From Arcobacter sp. UBA7394 (lineage in GTDB: Bacteria > Campylobacterota > Campylobacteria > Campylobacterales > Arcobacteraceae), in contig DKNG01000024.1 of assembly GCA_002470185.1 (NCBI GenBank), positions 1 through 13,062 on the forward strand: DNA of 13,062 bases, in the 5' to 3' direction. A program made the translations under genes and the position numbers. Under the pieces are notes generated by a model. It had not been told where the DNA came from, searched no databases, and saw only the letters and a program-made list of their open reading frames with translations. Positions 1 to 6,914 of the stretch are shown piece by piece (the first letter of the stretch is position 1; the number at the start of each line of letters is the position of its first letter).

Positions 1-282
1 GTCAATCTTTTTGTAAAAGGTACAAATTTTCAAATAAATGTTTGGAAAGCTTTATTAAATATTCCAAAAGGAGAGCTTTCAACTTATTCAGATATTGCGA
101 AAATTCTAGATAAACCAAAAGCGGTTAGAGCAGTTGCCTCAGCAATTGGTTCAAATCATATAGGCTTTTTAATACCTTGCCATAGAGTTATTTCTAAAAC
201 AGCAGCTATGGGTGGATATAGATGGGGAATTCCTAGAAAAAGGGTTTTAATCTCTTATGAATATAATTTAAAAAATAATTAA
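1..282 (+). CDS. Methylated-DNA--protein-cysteine methyltransferase, C-terminal part (5' truncated by window edge)
   Basis: The frame is open from base 1 and ends at TAA 280-282, giving the last 93 residues of a DNA repair alkyltransferase. This family transfers a methyl group from O6-methylguanine to its own cysteine in a suicide reaction. The active-site motif PCHRV is visible at residues 59-63 of the fragment, with the acceptor cysteine at 60. The recognition-helix segment with KPKAVRAVASAIGSN (38-52) and the C-terminal GGYRWGIPRKR (71-81) are also present. The YRWG sequence resembles the C-terminal domain of E. coli Ada more than Ogt, so the full protein could carry an N-terminal AraC-type DNA-binding domain, but that part lies outside the window. 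Identity as an alkyltransferase is secure; Ada versus Ogt is inference. Confidence 0.93.
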   Translation, partial: VNLFVKGTNFQINVWKALLNIPKGELSTYSDIAKILDKPKAVRAVASAIGSNHIGFLIPCHRVISKTAAMGGYRWGIPRKRVLISYEYNLKNN

Positions 283-340
283 TAATCACTAAACAAAAAT
301 ATACTAAAATATTTGCAATAAAATAAAAGGAATTATTATT

Positions 341-718
341 ATGAAAAAGATTGTTAAGATTGTCTTTATCTCTTTAGTTTTATCTTTTTTTACTAGCAAT
401 TTATTTGCAGCAGAAAATGGAGAAGTATCTATTCAAAATGGAAAAGAAGTTGCTTGGAGTGTAAAAGATAATAAATGGTTAGACTTAGAGTCATTTTGGC
501 GCTCTTATGCAGAACAAAATGGTGGACTTACTTGGGGACAAAGTAAAACTTACCCTCCATATAATGATGTAAAAGAGTATGACTTATTTATGGTTGAAGT
601 TGAATCTGGATTATGTTTAATGGAGTTTTTCCATACGAGATGGAGAAGAGCCAATGATGTAAGAAGATGGGATGATAAATTTAACGAATATGCAGGTTGT
701 GCAAAGGTTTTTGACTAA
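341..718 (+). CDS. Small secreted protein of unknown function
   Basis: A 125-residue protein that I do not recognise. The N-terminus is a clear Sec signal peptide: lysines at 2, 3 and 6, a hydrophobic core to about residue 20, and a likely cleavage near LFA-AEN (23/24). The mature part is about 100 residues, rich in tryptophan and tyrosine. It has two cysteines in the C-terminal third that could form a disulfide in the periplasm, and a basic stretch TRWRRANDVRRW between them. There is no lipobox and no membrane segment beyond the signal. An AAAAGGA ribosome binding site lies about 8 nt before the ATG, which supports this start. A TATACT at 300-305 could be a -10 box, but no good -35 is seen. 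It ends at a strong convergent terminator, so it is probably monocistronic. Function unknown. Confidence 0.8.
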   Translation: MKKIVKIVFISLVLSFFTSNLFAAENGEVSIQNGKEVAWSVKDNKWLDLESFWRSYAEQNGGLTWGQSKTYPPYNDVKEYDLFMVEVESGLCLMEFFHTRWRRANDVRRWDDKFNEYAGCAKVFD

Positions 719-722
719 GTAT

Positions 723-752
723 TTAAATAAAAGGAAAAATCCTTTTATTTAA
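723..752. terminator. Bidirectional intrinsic terminator between convergent genes
   Basis: A perfect 13-bp inverted repeat: arm 723-735 (TTAAATAAAAGGA), loop AAAA 736-739, arm 740-752 (TCCTTTTATTTAA). The A/T-rich outer parts supply a U-tract on either strand. It sits between the stop of the secreted-protein gene (718) and the last codons of the minus-strand phosphoesterase, overlapping that gene's TAA (749-751), so it can serve both. Confidence 0.85.
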
Positions 753-1867
753 GACAGCTTCAATAAAGTAATTTCAGAACTAGCACCTAATCTCATAGGT
801 GGTCCCCAGAATCCAGTACCTTTATTCACGTATATTTGTGTTGTATCATTATGTTGGTGAAGACCTTTTACATAAGGTTGTTGTAGTTTTACTAGGAAGT
901 TAAAGGGTATGATTTGACCTCCATGAGTATGGCCACTAAGAACTAAATCAATACCTTCTGTAGTTTCTATGTCTTCTATATATTTTGGTTGATGTGCAAG
1001 GAGAACTGTAGGGTAATTGTTGGTATTTTTTGTTGCACTTTTTATATCAGGTATATAATCACCATATCTATATCCAAACCTATCATATACTCCACATAAG
1101 AAGAAACCTTCATTAGGCTTCCCTATATATACATTTTCATTTTCAAGTACTTTAATGCCAAGGAAACTAACGTAATCAATGATGGACTGAACTCCATGAA
1201 AATACTCATGATTACCTACTATAAAATAAGTACCATAAGTTGATTGTAGTTTTGCTAATTCATCTAATGCATCTTGGGCATACTCTAGTTTGGTATCCAC
1301 TAGATCACCTGTAATTACTACTACATCTGCATTTAGAGTATTAACTCTTGTTACTAAATCTGAAATAAACTTTTGGTCAATTAGACCACCAATATGAACA
1401 TCGCTTAGTTGAACAATAGTGTATGGGATTTTTAGCTTGTTTATTTTTACGTCAACTGTTTCAAGTTCAATACTTTTTGCATTATCCATAGCTTTTGCGT
1501 TAGTTGCAACAACTACTGATACTGCGCCTAGGTCTAAAGACTTTTTGAAGAAGTCTCTTCTGTTTGCTTTGAAATTTGTTTTTTTTAGCCCAAAGGAGAT
1601 GATTTCATGAAAAATTGTTATCATAAATGTTAAAAAAATCACCCCTATTGGTAAAGAAAGGAGAAAGTATAACCAGTTGGGGAAAACTGGGTTGTATCTA
1701 GCTACGGGGTACAAAAGTACACCAAAAAAAGTAATATATAAAAAAGTGCTAAGATACTTTTTCGTCTTAGGTTTAAAATCTAATTTATTTATAAGACGTG
1801 CTTTTATAATGTATGTTTGAAGAGCAAATACAAAAACAAAAATCGAAAAAAATATTATAAAACTCAT
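749..1867 (-). CDS. Membrane-anchored metallophosphoesterase (YaeI/YkuE-like) with internal twin-arginine motif
   Basis: A 372-residue calcineurin-like phosphoesterase. The catalytic domain starts near residue 148 and shows the dinuclear-metal motifs in order: DVH (156-158), GDLVD (187-191), GNHE (218-221) and GHTHGG (312-317). The first ~95 residues are hydrophobic and probably form three membrane helices (about 1-22, 40-57 and 64-92). Between the helices and the enzyme lies RRDFF (103-107) followed by a moderately hydrophobic stretch ending ATNAKA, which looks like a Tat signal in an internal position. Related proteins (B. subtilis YkuE, E. coli YaeI) act on small phosphoesters or lipids such as UDP-diacylglucosamine; the substrate here cannot be told. 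No Shine-Dalgarno sequence is seen before the ATG, and a TATAAT lies only 6 nt upstream, so the mRNA may be leaderless. The start is kept because translation from it gives a good membrane helix. Confidence 0.9.
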   Translation of the reverse strand: MSFIIFFSIFVFVFALQTYIIKARLINKLDFKPKTKKYLSTFLYITFFGVLLYPVARYNPVFPNWLYFLLSLPIGVIFLTFMITIFHEIISFGLKKTNFKANRRDFFKKSLDLGAVSVVVATNAKAMDNAKSIELETVDVKINKLKIPYTIVQLSDVHIGGLIDQKFISDLVTRVNTLNADVVVITGDLVDTKLEYAQDALDELAKLQSTYGTYFIVGNHEYFHGVQSIIDYVSFLGIKVLENENVYIGKPNEGFFLCGVYDRFGYRYGDYIPDIKSATKNTNNYPTVLLAHQPKYIEDIETTEGIDLVLSGHTHGGQIIPFNFLVKLQQPYVKGLHQHNDTTQIYVNKGTGFWGPPMRLGASSEITLLKLS

Positions 1868-1873
1868 GTGGGA

Positions 1874-1879
1874 ATTATA
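1874..1879 (-). promoter_or_regulatory. Possible -10 box of the phosphoesterase gene
   Basis: TATAAT on the minus strand ends 6 nt before the ATG at 1867, which would place transcription start at or next to the A of the start codon. No clear -35 is found at 16-18 nt spacing. In so AT-rich a genome this hexamer can occur by chance. Confidence 0.35.
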
Positions 1880-1950
1880 AGGGCAAATGATTAATGAATA
1901 TTTAACAAAAAGTAATAGAATTATTAATAAAGAAAAATTATCGCAAAGAT

Positions 1951-1986
1951 AGACTTATACCATAGTTTCCTATAGTATAAATCTAC
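1951..1986 (-). terminator. Stem-loop after the cys operon, probable terminator or 3' stabiliser
   Basis: Arms 1951-1966 and 1971-1986 pair over 16 positions with one C-A mismatch (1955/1982) and one G-U. The loop is GAAA, a GNRA tetraloop when read on the minus strand. It starts 6 nt after the stop codon of the aminotransferase gene. The run of U is not immediate: a UUUUU lies roughly 15 nt further on. It may act as a terminator or as an RNA-end protecting hairpin. Confidence 0.6.
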
Positions 1987-1991
1987 TGTTT

Positions 1992-3293
1992 TTAGTTAAT
2001 ATTTTTTTTGATAGCTTCAACTAAAGCTAAAATTTCAGCTTTCGTTTGTGAGAAGTGGATAGATATTCTTAACCATCCTGGTTTATTATTGATATCTAAG
2101 TCATCAATTCCTAATAAATCATGACCATAAGGCCCAGCACATGAACATCCTGCCCTTGTTTGAATACCATTTGATTGTGATAATTTAGCACATAATTCAT
2201 ATGCATCTAAAGTGTTAATATTAAAAGAGATGATTCCAATATTGTCTTCATCTTGGTTTCCATATATTTCACAATTTGGTATTTTTTTAAGTTCATCAAT
2301 AAAAACTTTTTTAAGTTCATCTTTTTGAGATTTAATAAAATCAAAACCAATTTCATTTCTTAATTGATATGCTAATGAAGCTCTGATTAATTGTAAGATT
2401 CCCGGAGTTCCAGCATCTTCTCTTATTTCTATCTCTTTTTGATAAACTTGTTCGTTTTTATTTACATATTCAACTGTTCCACCACCTGCAAATGTAGGAG
2501 AAAGCTCAGTATTAATTAAAGACTTTCTAACTACTAGAAGACCACACGATCCTGGTCCTCCTAGTAATTTGTGAGGTGACATAAATATTGCATCATAAAG
2601 ATCAGATGGAATATTCATATAAGGTGAACTAGCCGCCGCATCAAAACATACTACAGCATTATACTTTCTAAGTAGTTTTGAAATCTTTTTAAAAGGAGTA
2701 ATGATTCCTGTTACATTAGATGCAACACAGAATGAACCAATAATCTCTCTATTTTTATTTTTCTTTAGAACTTTTTTTAGATGTTTTAAATCTATTAGCC
2801 CTTCTTTATCAAGTTTAACTCTTTTGATTTCACATAAAGCTTCTCTAAAAGATACTTCATTTGAGTGATGTTCATAAGGTCCAACTATAACAAGAGGCAT
2901 TTTAGATTTATCTACTTCTATTTCATATCTTTTTTTAGTTGCAGGGGGAATGTATAATCCAAGTAACTCTTGAAGATGTTTAATAGCAGCTGTTGTACCA
3001 CAACCACTAGGAAGAATGGCAAATTCTTCTGTAACTTCTAAACTTTTTGCAAGATTTTTTCTTGCTAGTTCATAATAATTACTTGTTGCATCTGCATTTG
3101 ATGACTCTTTAGAGTGTGTATTTGCATAAGTCTCTAAAACGTCTCTTACACGATTCTCAATTTGCCTAAAAGCAAGACCCGAAGCAGTATAATCAAAATA
3201 TTCTTTTTTATTTTTTCCAATAGTGTTATATTTTATAAAATCTAGTGTATTTGTACTTTCATTGAAAAAAGGTCTAAATATGTTTTTTGTCAT
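1992..3293 (-). CDS. Class-V aminotransferase fold PLP enzyme, cysteine desulfurase-like
   Basis: A 433-residue PLP-dependent enzyme of the aminotransferase class V/NifS-SufS superfamily. Visible landmarks: SGCGTTAAI (96-104) in the phosphate-binding region, EHHSN (141-145), FDAA with the PLP-binding Asp at 218, SPHKLLGGPGSCG (239-251) with the Schiff-base Lys at 242, and a C-terminal RAGCSCAGPYGHDLLG (380-395). In cysteine desulfurases the loop near the last motif carries the persulfide cysteine; here there are two, C383 and C385. The motif matches neither the typical IscS loop (SSGSACTS) nor the SufS loop (RAGHHCAQP), so this is a distinct subfamily and the substrate is uncertain. It is the last gene of the sulfur cluster, 137 nt after the sulfite-reductase-like gene, which suggests a role in mobilising or disposing of sulfur from cysteine. 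Only a weak ribosome binding site (GAG) precedes the ATG. Confidence 0.85.
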   Translation of the reverse strand: MTKNIFRPFFNESTNTLDFIKYNTIGKNKKEYFDYTASGLAFRQIENRVRDVLETYANTHSKESSNADATSNYYELARKNLAKSLEVTEEFAILPSGCGTTAAIKHLQELLGLYIPPATKKRYEIEVDKSKMPLVIVGPYEHHSNEVSFREALCEIKRVKLDKEGLIDLKHLKKVLKKNKNREIIGSFCVASNVTGIITPFKKISKLLRKYNAVVCFDAAASSPYMNIPSDLYDAIFMSPHKLLGGPGSCGLLVVRKSLINTELSPTFAGGGTVEYVNKNEQVYQKEIEIREDAGTPGILQLIRASLAYQLRNEIGFDFIKSQKDELKKVFIDELKKIPNCEIYGNQDEDNIGIISFNINTLDAYELCAKLSQSNGIQTRAGCSCAGPYGHDLLGIDDLDINNKPGWLRISIHFSQTKAEILALVEAIKKNIN

Positions 3294-3346
3294 TATTTTA
3301 CTCGTTAAATTAGTTTAGGTTATTAATTTTATAATTTTAAGTTATT

Positions 3347-3399
3347 TATTATAAGAGTTTGCTTGAATAATAAGTTTAAATTTATAAACTCTTATAATA
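3347..3399. repeat. 14-bp perfect inverted repeat in the sir-like/aminotransferase gap
   Basis: Arms TATTATAAGAGTTT (3347-3360) and AAACTCTTATAATA (3386-3399) are exact reverse complements, separated by 25 nt. Each arm contains TATAAT reading outward. On the minus strand one copy (TATAAT at 3348-3353) could be a -10 for the aminotransferase gene, although no good -35 is seen. It could also be an operator pair or an RNA hairpin. Confidence 0.6.
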
Positions 3400-3418
3400 G
3401 GACAGATTTACTCTGTCC
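3400..3418. other. Stem-loop just after the sulfite-reductase-like gene
   Basis: A perfect 7-bp stem GGACAGA (3400-3406) and TCTGTCC (3412-3418) with a 5-nt loop, 12 nt beyond the stop codon at 3431-3433. It lacks a following U-tract on either strand, so it is at best a weak terminator or an RNA processing/stability element. It directly abuts the 14-bp inverted repeat. Confidence 0.55.
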
Positions 3419-3430
3419 ATGTAGGGATTA

Positions 3431-4522
3431 TCATGCGAAAGGATTAAAATTTACTTTTTGTAAATCTTCGGCAAATTGTTCCGCTTTATTAGTAGGAGCG
3501 TCAATTATTATCATATTTCCGAATGTTGTGATTTGTATCTTCGATGCATTATATTTCTCTAATAGAGAAGATAATGTATCTAATCCAGAACTACCGATTT
3601 GTAATGATTCCAATTTACAACCAATATAACTTTGTCCTTTCACTTTACTTTCTTTAATTCCAAAGTACTCTATCTTATTGTTATTCTCATTTGTCTCAAT
3701 AAGTAAAGATTTAATTCTAAAACTCACAGAAGACTCTAATAAATCATAAAACTTATCATGTCCCCATTTTTTAATTAAAGAGGCAAAATTACTTTGCTCT
3801 TCATTTTCTCTATTTCCATAATCTCTATAAATTTTTGCAATTGCTTTTGCCATAGGAATTATTTGAGATATAGTAATATATCCCACGTGAGTACCTATGA
3901 TTTTTACTGAAAATAAAATCTTATCTTTATCATTTTTAACTGCATCGAAGTTTACATCATGTGTATTGTTTTCAACAGCTTTTCTAGCACATCCTGAGAT
4001 GGCTATTTGTAGTTTATTTGGTAAGTTAGAAAAGTTCTTATTACCTCTAAATGTATCGTTTAGTTTATTTGCGATTTCACTAATATCAGTTAATTGTTCT
4101 TTATTCACACAGTTTAAAATGATATTTCTAACATTGTGACCTGATTCAAATGTAGTACTTAATTCTACAGCTTGTAAAATATTAAATACAGCAGGTAAAT
4201 CATAAATTCTTAACCAAGAAAATTCAATCTTTTGACTTTTTGTAAAGTCTAAACTATCATTTGCATACTCTTTTGAAATTTTAGATAATGCTTTGATTTG
4301 TTCTAGGTTTAATTCCCCAAGACTTAGTGGAATTTTTAATTTGAAGTAGTCACCTTTTTGATCTCTTCCTTGGGCATGAATACCATACCATTGGAATCTA
4401 ATTAAATCAGCTTCACTAACTCTTTCACCTAAAACAGCATAGATGAAGATGTCACTTAAGACATCTAATCCATCCTTATCTTTTTTGATTTGTTCGATAT
4501 TTAGAGGTAAATTTTTAGACAT
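3431..4522 (-). CDS. Nitrite/sulfite reductase-like protein lacking the C-terminal [4Fe-4S]-siroheme cysteine domain
   Basis: 363 residues with the fold order of assimilatory siroheme nitrite/sulfite reductases. The N-terminal ferredoxin-like half-domain lies at about 40-120, including YFKLKIPLSLGEL and a degenerate TKSQKIEFSW. The first NIR_SIR domain is at about 120-265, with SGHNVRNIIL (127-136), LPNKLQIAISG (167-177) and IYRDYGNRE (231-239). The second ferredoxin-like half-domain is at about 290-358. The chain ends there. Full family members run to roughly 500-570 residues and end in a second NIR_SIR domain with C-x5-C and C-x3-C, the ligands for [4Fe-4S]-siroheme. Here only C138, C178 and C302 exist and none is so arranged. 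Of the basic substrate-side residues, the Arg of VRN and the first Lys of LPxK are kept, while others appear replaced (Lys for Arg in FKLKIP, Gln in LPNKLQ). It overlaps the cysN stop by 1 nt (TAATG), so it is translationally coupled to cysN. Sulfite reduction is expected from context, but this chain alone should not do it in the known way. Confidence 0.8.
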   Translation of the reverse strand: MSKNLPLNIEQIKKDKDGLDVLSDIFIYAVLGERVSEADLIRFQWYGIHAQGRDQKGDYFKLKIPLSLGELNLEQIKALSKISKEYANDSLDFTKSQKIEFSWLRIYDLPAVFNILQAVELSTTFESGHNVRNIILNCVNKEQLTDISEIANKLNDTFRGNKNFSNLPNKLQIAISGCARKAVENNTHDVNFDAVKNDKDKILFSVKIIGTHVGYITISQIIPMAKAIAKIYRDYGNRENEEQSNFASLIKKWGHDKFYDLLESSVSFRIKSLLIETNENNNKIEYFGIKESKVKGQSYIGCKLESLQIGSSGLDTLSSLLEKYNASKIQITTFGNMIIIDAPTNKAEQFAEDLQKVNFNPFA

Positions 4523-5976
4523 TAGATAGCCTTACAATTCCATTCTGGGTAGTTCTTTCTAATGAATGCATTTAATTCAACTTCTGCTTGAGAATATGCT
4601 TTTTCATCTGCTAGTTCGGCTCTTCCTTCAACAGAAGATACAATCATACCTGCACCAACAGTTGAGTTAGTATATTTGTCAATAATAATGAAACTTCCAG
4701 TATATCTATTCTCATGGTATGGATCTACTGCAATTTCTCTATCAAGAGAGATTGTTACTTTCGCAATATCATTAAGGTCTAATTTATCAGCAGAAACTTC
4801 TTCAAATGTATTAATATTCTTTTTAAACTCAACCTCATTAAATGTTCCATTTAATACAGATGTAGCTCTTTTAATAATATAGTTTTGGTTTAAAGTTAAT
4901 GGAGTTTCATCCATCCATACTACCATTGCTGATAAGTGATTTGATACCTTAGGAATATCTTCTGATTTTACAATCATATCCCCTCTTGAAATATCAATTT
5001 CATCTTCAAGTGTAATAGTTGTAGCCATAGGAGCAAATGCTTTTTCCATAGTTTCAACTGTTTCATCTTTACCAATTGGTCTTAAATCTTTAATATCATT
5101 AGATACGATAGATTTAACTTTAGATGTTTTACCTGAAGGTAATACTGTAATTGCATCACCAACACTAATAGAACCACTTGCAATTGTTCCAGAGAATCCT
5201 CTGAAGTTTAAGTGTGGTCTTACTACATATTGAACAGGTAATCTAAATGAGTCAGACTCTTTTTTATGAATATCAATAGTATCAAGTAATTCCATTAAAG
5301 GTTTATCTTTATACCAAGGTGCTTTTGGAGTATTAGTTAAAATATTATCTCCATCTAATGCAGAAATAGGAATAAACTCAATATTTAAATCTTCATTATG
5401 AGGAAGATTTGGAATAATATTTTTATAATCATTCTTAATCTCTTCAAATACTTCTTGGCTAAAGTCAACTAAATCCATTTTATTAATTGCAACGATTAGG
5501 TTTTTGATTCCTAATAAAGAAGCAATATAAGAGTGTCTTTTAGTTTGAGTTAAAATCCCTTGTCTAGCATCAATTAAGATAATAGCTACATCTGCTGTTG
5601 AAGCACCTGTTGCCATGTTTCTTGTGTATTGCTCGTGACCTGGAGTATCTGCAATAATGAATTTTCTTTTATCAGTTGAGAAGAATCTATAAGCAACATC
5701 AATAGTAATACCTTGTTCTCTCTCACTTGCTAAACCATCAACTAAAAGTGCTAAGTCAATCTTATCACCTGTAGTACCTGATTTTTTAGAATCTTTTTCA
5801 ATAGCTGCTAATTGATCTTCAAAAATCATTTTTGAATCATAAAGTAATCTACCAATTAAAGTTGATTTCCCATCATCTACTGAACCACAAGTAATAAATC
5901 TTAATATTTCTTTATTCTCATGTTCTTTTAAATATGCTTCTATATTTTCTGAAATTAAATCTGATTGATGTGCCAT
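4522..5976 (-). CDS. cysN: Sulfate adenylyltransferase subunit 1 (GTPase subunit), no APS kinase domain
   Basis: 484 residues from the ATG at 5974-5976. With CysD it forms ATP sulfurylase, where GTP hydrolysis drives sulfate + ATP -> APS + PPi. It is an EF-Tu-like GTPase: P-loop GSVDDGKS (31-38), EREQGITIDVAYR (85-97, switch I region), DTPGH (110-114), NKMD (165-168), then two beta-barrel domains. The protein ends at NCKAI without the APS kinase (CysC) domain found in CysNC fusions. The frame stays open upstream to 6027, but those 17 codons lie inside the end of cysD. The chosen ATG has an AAGAAGGG ribosome binding site and lies 1 nt after the cysD stop, the usual coupled layout for cysDN. 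Its own stop overlaps the next start by 1 nt. Confidence 0.96.
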   Translation of the reverse strand: MAHQSDLISENIEAYLKEHENKEILRFITCGSVDDGKSTLIGRLLYDSKMIFEDQLAAIEKDSKKSGTTGDKIDLALLVDGLASEREQGITIDVAYRFFSTDKRKFIIADTPGHEQYTRNMATGASTADVAIILIDARQGILTQTKRHSYIASLLGIKNLIVAINKMDLVDFSQEVFEEIKNDYKNIIPNLPHNEDLNIEFIPISALDGDNILTNTPKAPWYKDKPLMELLDTIDIHKKESDSFRLPVQYVVRPHLNFRGFSGTIASGSISVGDAITVLPSGKTSKVKSIVSNDIKDLRPIGKDETVETMEKAFAPMATTITLEDEIDISRGDMIVKSEDIPKVSNHLSAMVVWMDETPLTLNQNYIIKRATSVLNGTFNEVEFKKNINTFEEVSADKLDLNDIAKVTISLDREIAVDPYHENRYTGSFIIIDKYTNSTVGAGMIVSSVEGRAELADEKAYSQAEVELNAFIRKNYPEWNCKAI

Positions 5977-5977
5977 A

Positions 5978-6892
5978 TTAAAAATACCCTTCTTGTTTCT
6001 TTTTTTCCATTGATGCATCACCATCACTGTCGATTAATCTTCCTTGTCTCTCACTTGTTGTACAAACAAGCATCTCTTGGATAATCTCTGGTAATGTTGT
6101 TGCTTCTGATTCTACTGCACCTGTTAATGGGTAACAACCTAATGTTCTAAATCTTACCATTTCTTTTTTAGCAGTTTTTCTTAATTCTTCAGGAACTCTT
6201 TCATCATCTACCATGATTTTTGTACCCATATATTCAACTACTTCTCTCTCTTTTGAGAAGTATAAATCAGGAATTGGAATACCTTCTAAATAGATGTATT
6301 GCCAGATATCTAATTCTGTCCAGTTTGAAATAGGGAATACTCTAATTGATTCACCTTTTGTATGTCTTCCATTATATACATTCCAAAGTTCTGGTCTTTG
6401 AGATTTTGGATCCCATCTATGGTTTTTATCTCTGAAAGAATAAATTCTCTCTTTTGCTCTAGATTTTTCTTCATCTCTTCTAGCACCACCAAATACTGCA
6501 TCAAACTGTTGCATATCTAGCATTTGTTTTAAACCTTCTGTTTTCATTACATCTGTATGTAATGCAGAACCGTGCTCGAAAGGAGAGATATTCATCTCAA
6601 TACCTTTAGGATTAGAATAAGTAATAAGTTCCATTCCAACTTCTTTAGCTCTTCTATCTCTAAATTCAATCATCTCTTTAAATTTCCATTTAGTATCTAC
6701 GTGCACTAATGGTAAAGGAGGTGGTGCTGGGTAAAATGCTTTCTGTAAAATGTGTAACATAACAGAAGAATCTTTCCCTACTGAGTAAAGCATACCTGGG
6801 TTTTGAAACTCAGCGATTACTTCTTTCATAATGTGCATAGACTCAGCTTCTAGCTGCTTTAAATGCGTTAATCTCTCATTACTTATTTCCAT
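5978..6892 (-). CDS. cysD: Sulfate adenylyltransferase subunit 2 (catalytic subunit)
   Basis: A 304-residue N-type ATP pyrophosphatase, the adenylyl-transferring subunit of bacterial ATP sulfurylase. The PP-loop SVGKDS is at 37-42 (family consensus SGGKDS, here with Val). Other family signatures are [45 protein letters not shown] and GCYPLTGA. The length is that of the family (about 300). The C-terminus [13 protein letters not shown] is also typical. An AAAGGA ribosome binding site precedes the ATG. It sits between cysH (22 nt upstream) and cysN (1 nt downstream), and acts in the cytoplasm as CysD-CysN. Confidence 0.97.
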   Translation of the reverse strand: MEISNERLTHLKQLEAESMHIMKEVIAEFQNPGMLYSVGKDSSVMLHILQKAFYPAPPPLPLVHVDTKWKFKEMIEFRDRRAKEVGMELITYSNPKGIEMNISPFEHGSALHTDVMKTEGLKQMLDMQQFDAVFGGARRDEEKSRAKERIYSFRDKNHRWDPKSQRPELWNVYNGRHTKGESIRVFPISNWTELDIWQYIYLEGIPIPDLYFSKEREVVEYMGTKIMVDDERVPEELRKTAKKEMVRFRTLGCYPLTGAVESEATTLPEIIQEMLVCTTSERQGRLIDSDGDASMEKKKQEGYF

Positions 6893-6914
6893 TTGATTCC
6901 TTTCTTTAATTCAA

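Noticed and set aside
1419..1610. Open frame on the + strand inside the phosphoesterase
   Set aside because: It is antisense to a conserved coding region; its hydrophobic look comes from the complement of AT-rich codons.
3363..3398. A + strand promoter (TTGAAT at 3363 with TATAAT at 3393) reading antisense into the sir-like gene
   Set aside because: The spacing is 24 nt, too long for a sigma-70 promoter.
3294..3430. Missing C-terminal half of the sulfite reductase in another frame after a frameshift
   Set aside because: The gap is 137 nt, AT-rich and full of inverted repeats, too short for the ~150-residue domain, and shows no cysteine motif.
3363..3629. Open frame on the + strand over the sir-like gene end
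   Set aside because: It is antisense to a real gene, has no ribosome binding site, and its product has no recognisable features.
3897..4139. Open frame on the + strand inside the sir-like gene
   Set aside because: Antisense shadow of a coding region; no start signals.
4676..4882. Open frame on the + strand inside cysN
   Set aside because: Antisense shadow of a highly conserved gene.
5977..6027. Upstream extension of cysN by 17 codons (start at 6027)
   Set aside because: These codons lie inside the end of cysD, are not CysN-like, and the ATG at 5976 has a good ribosome binding site with the normal 1-nt spacing after the cysD stop.
6310..6504. Open frame on the minus strand inside cysD in another frame
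   Set aside because: Fully contained in cysD in a shifted frame, with no independent evidence.
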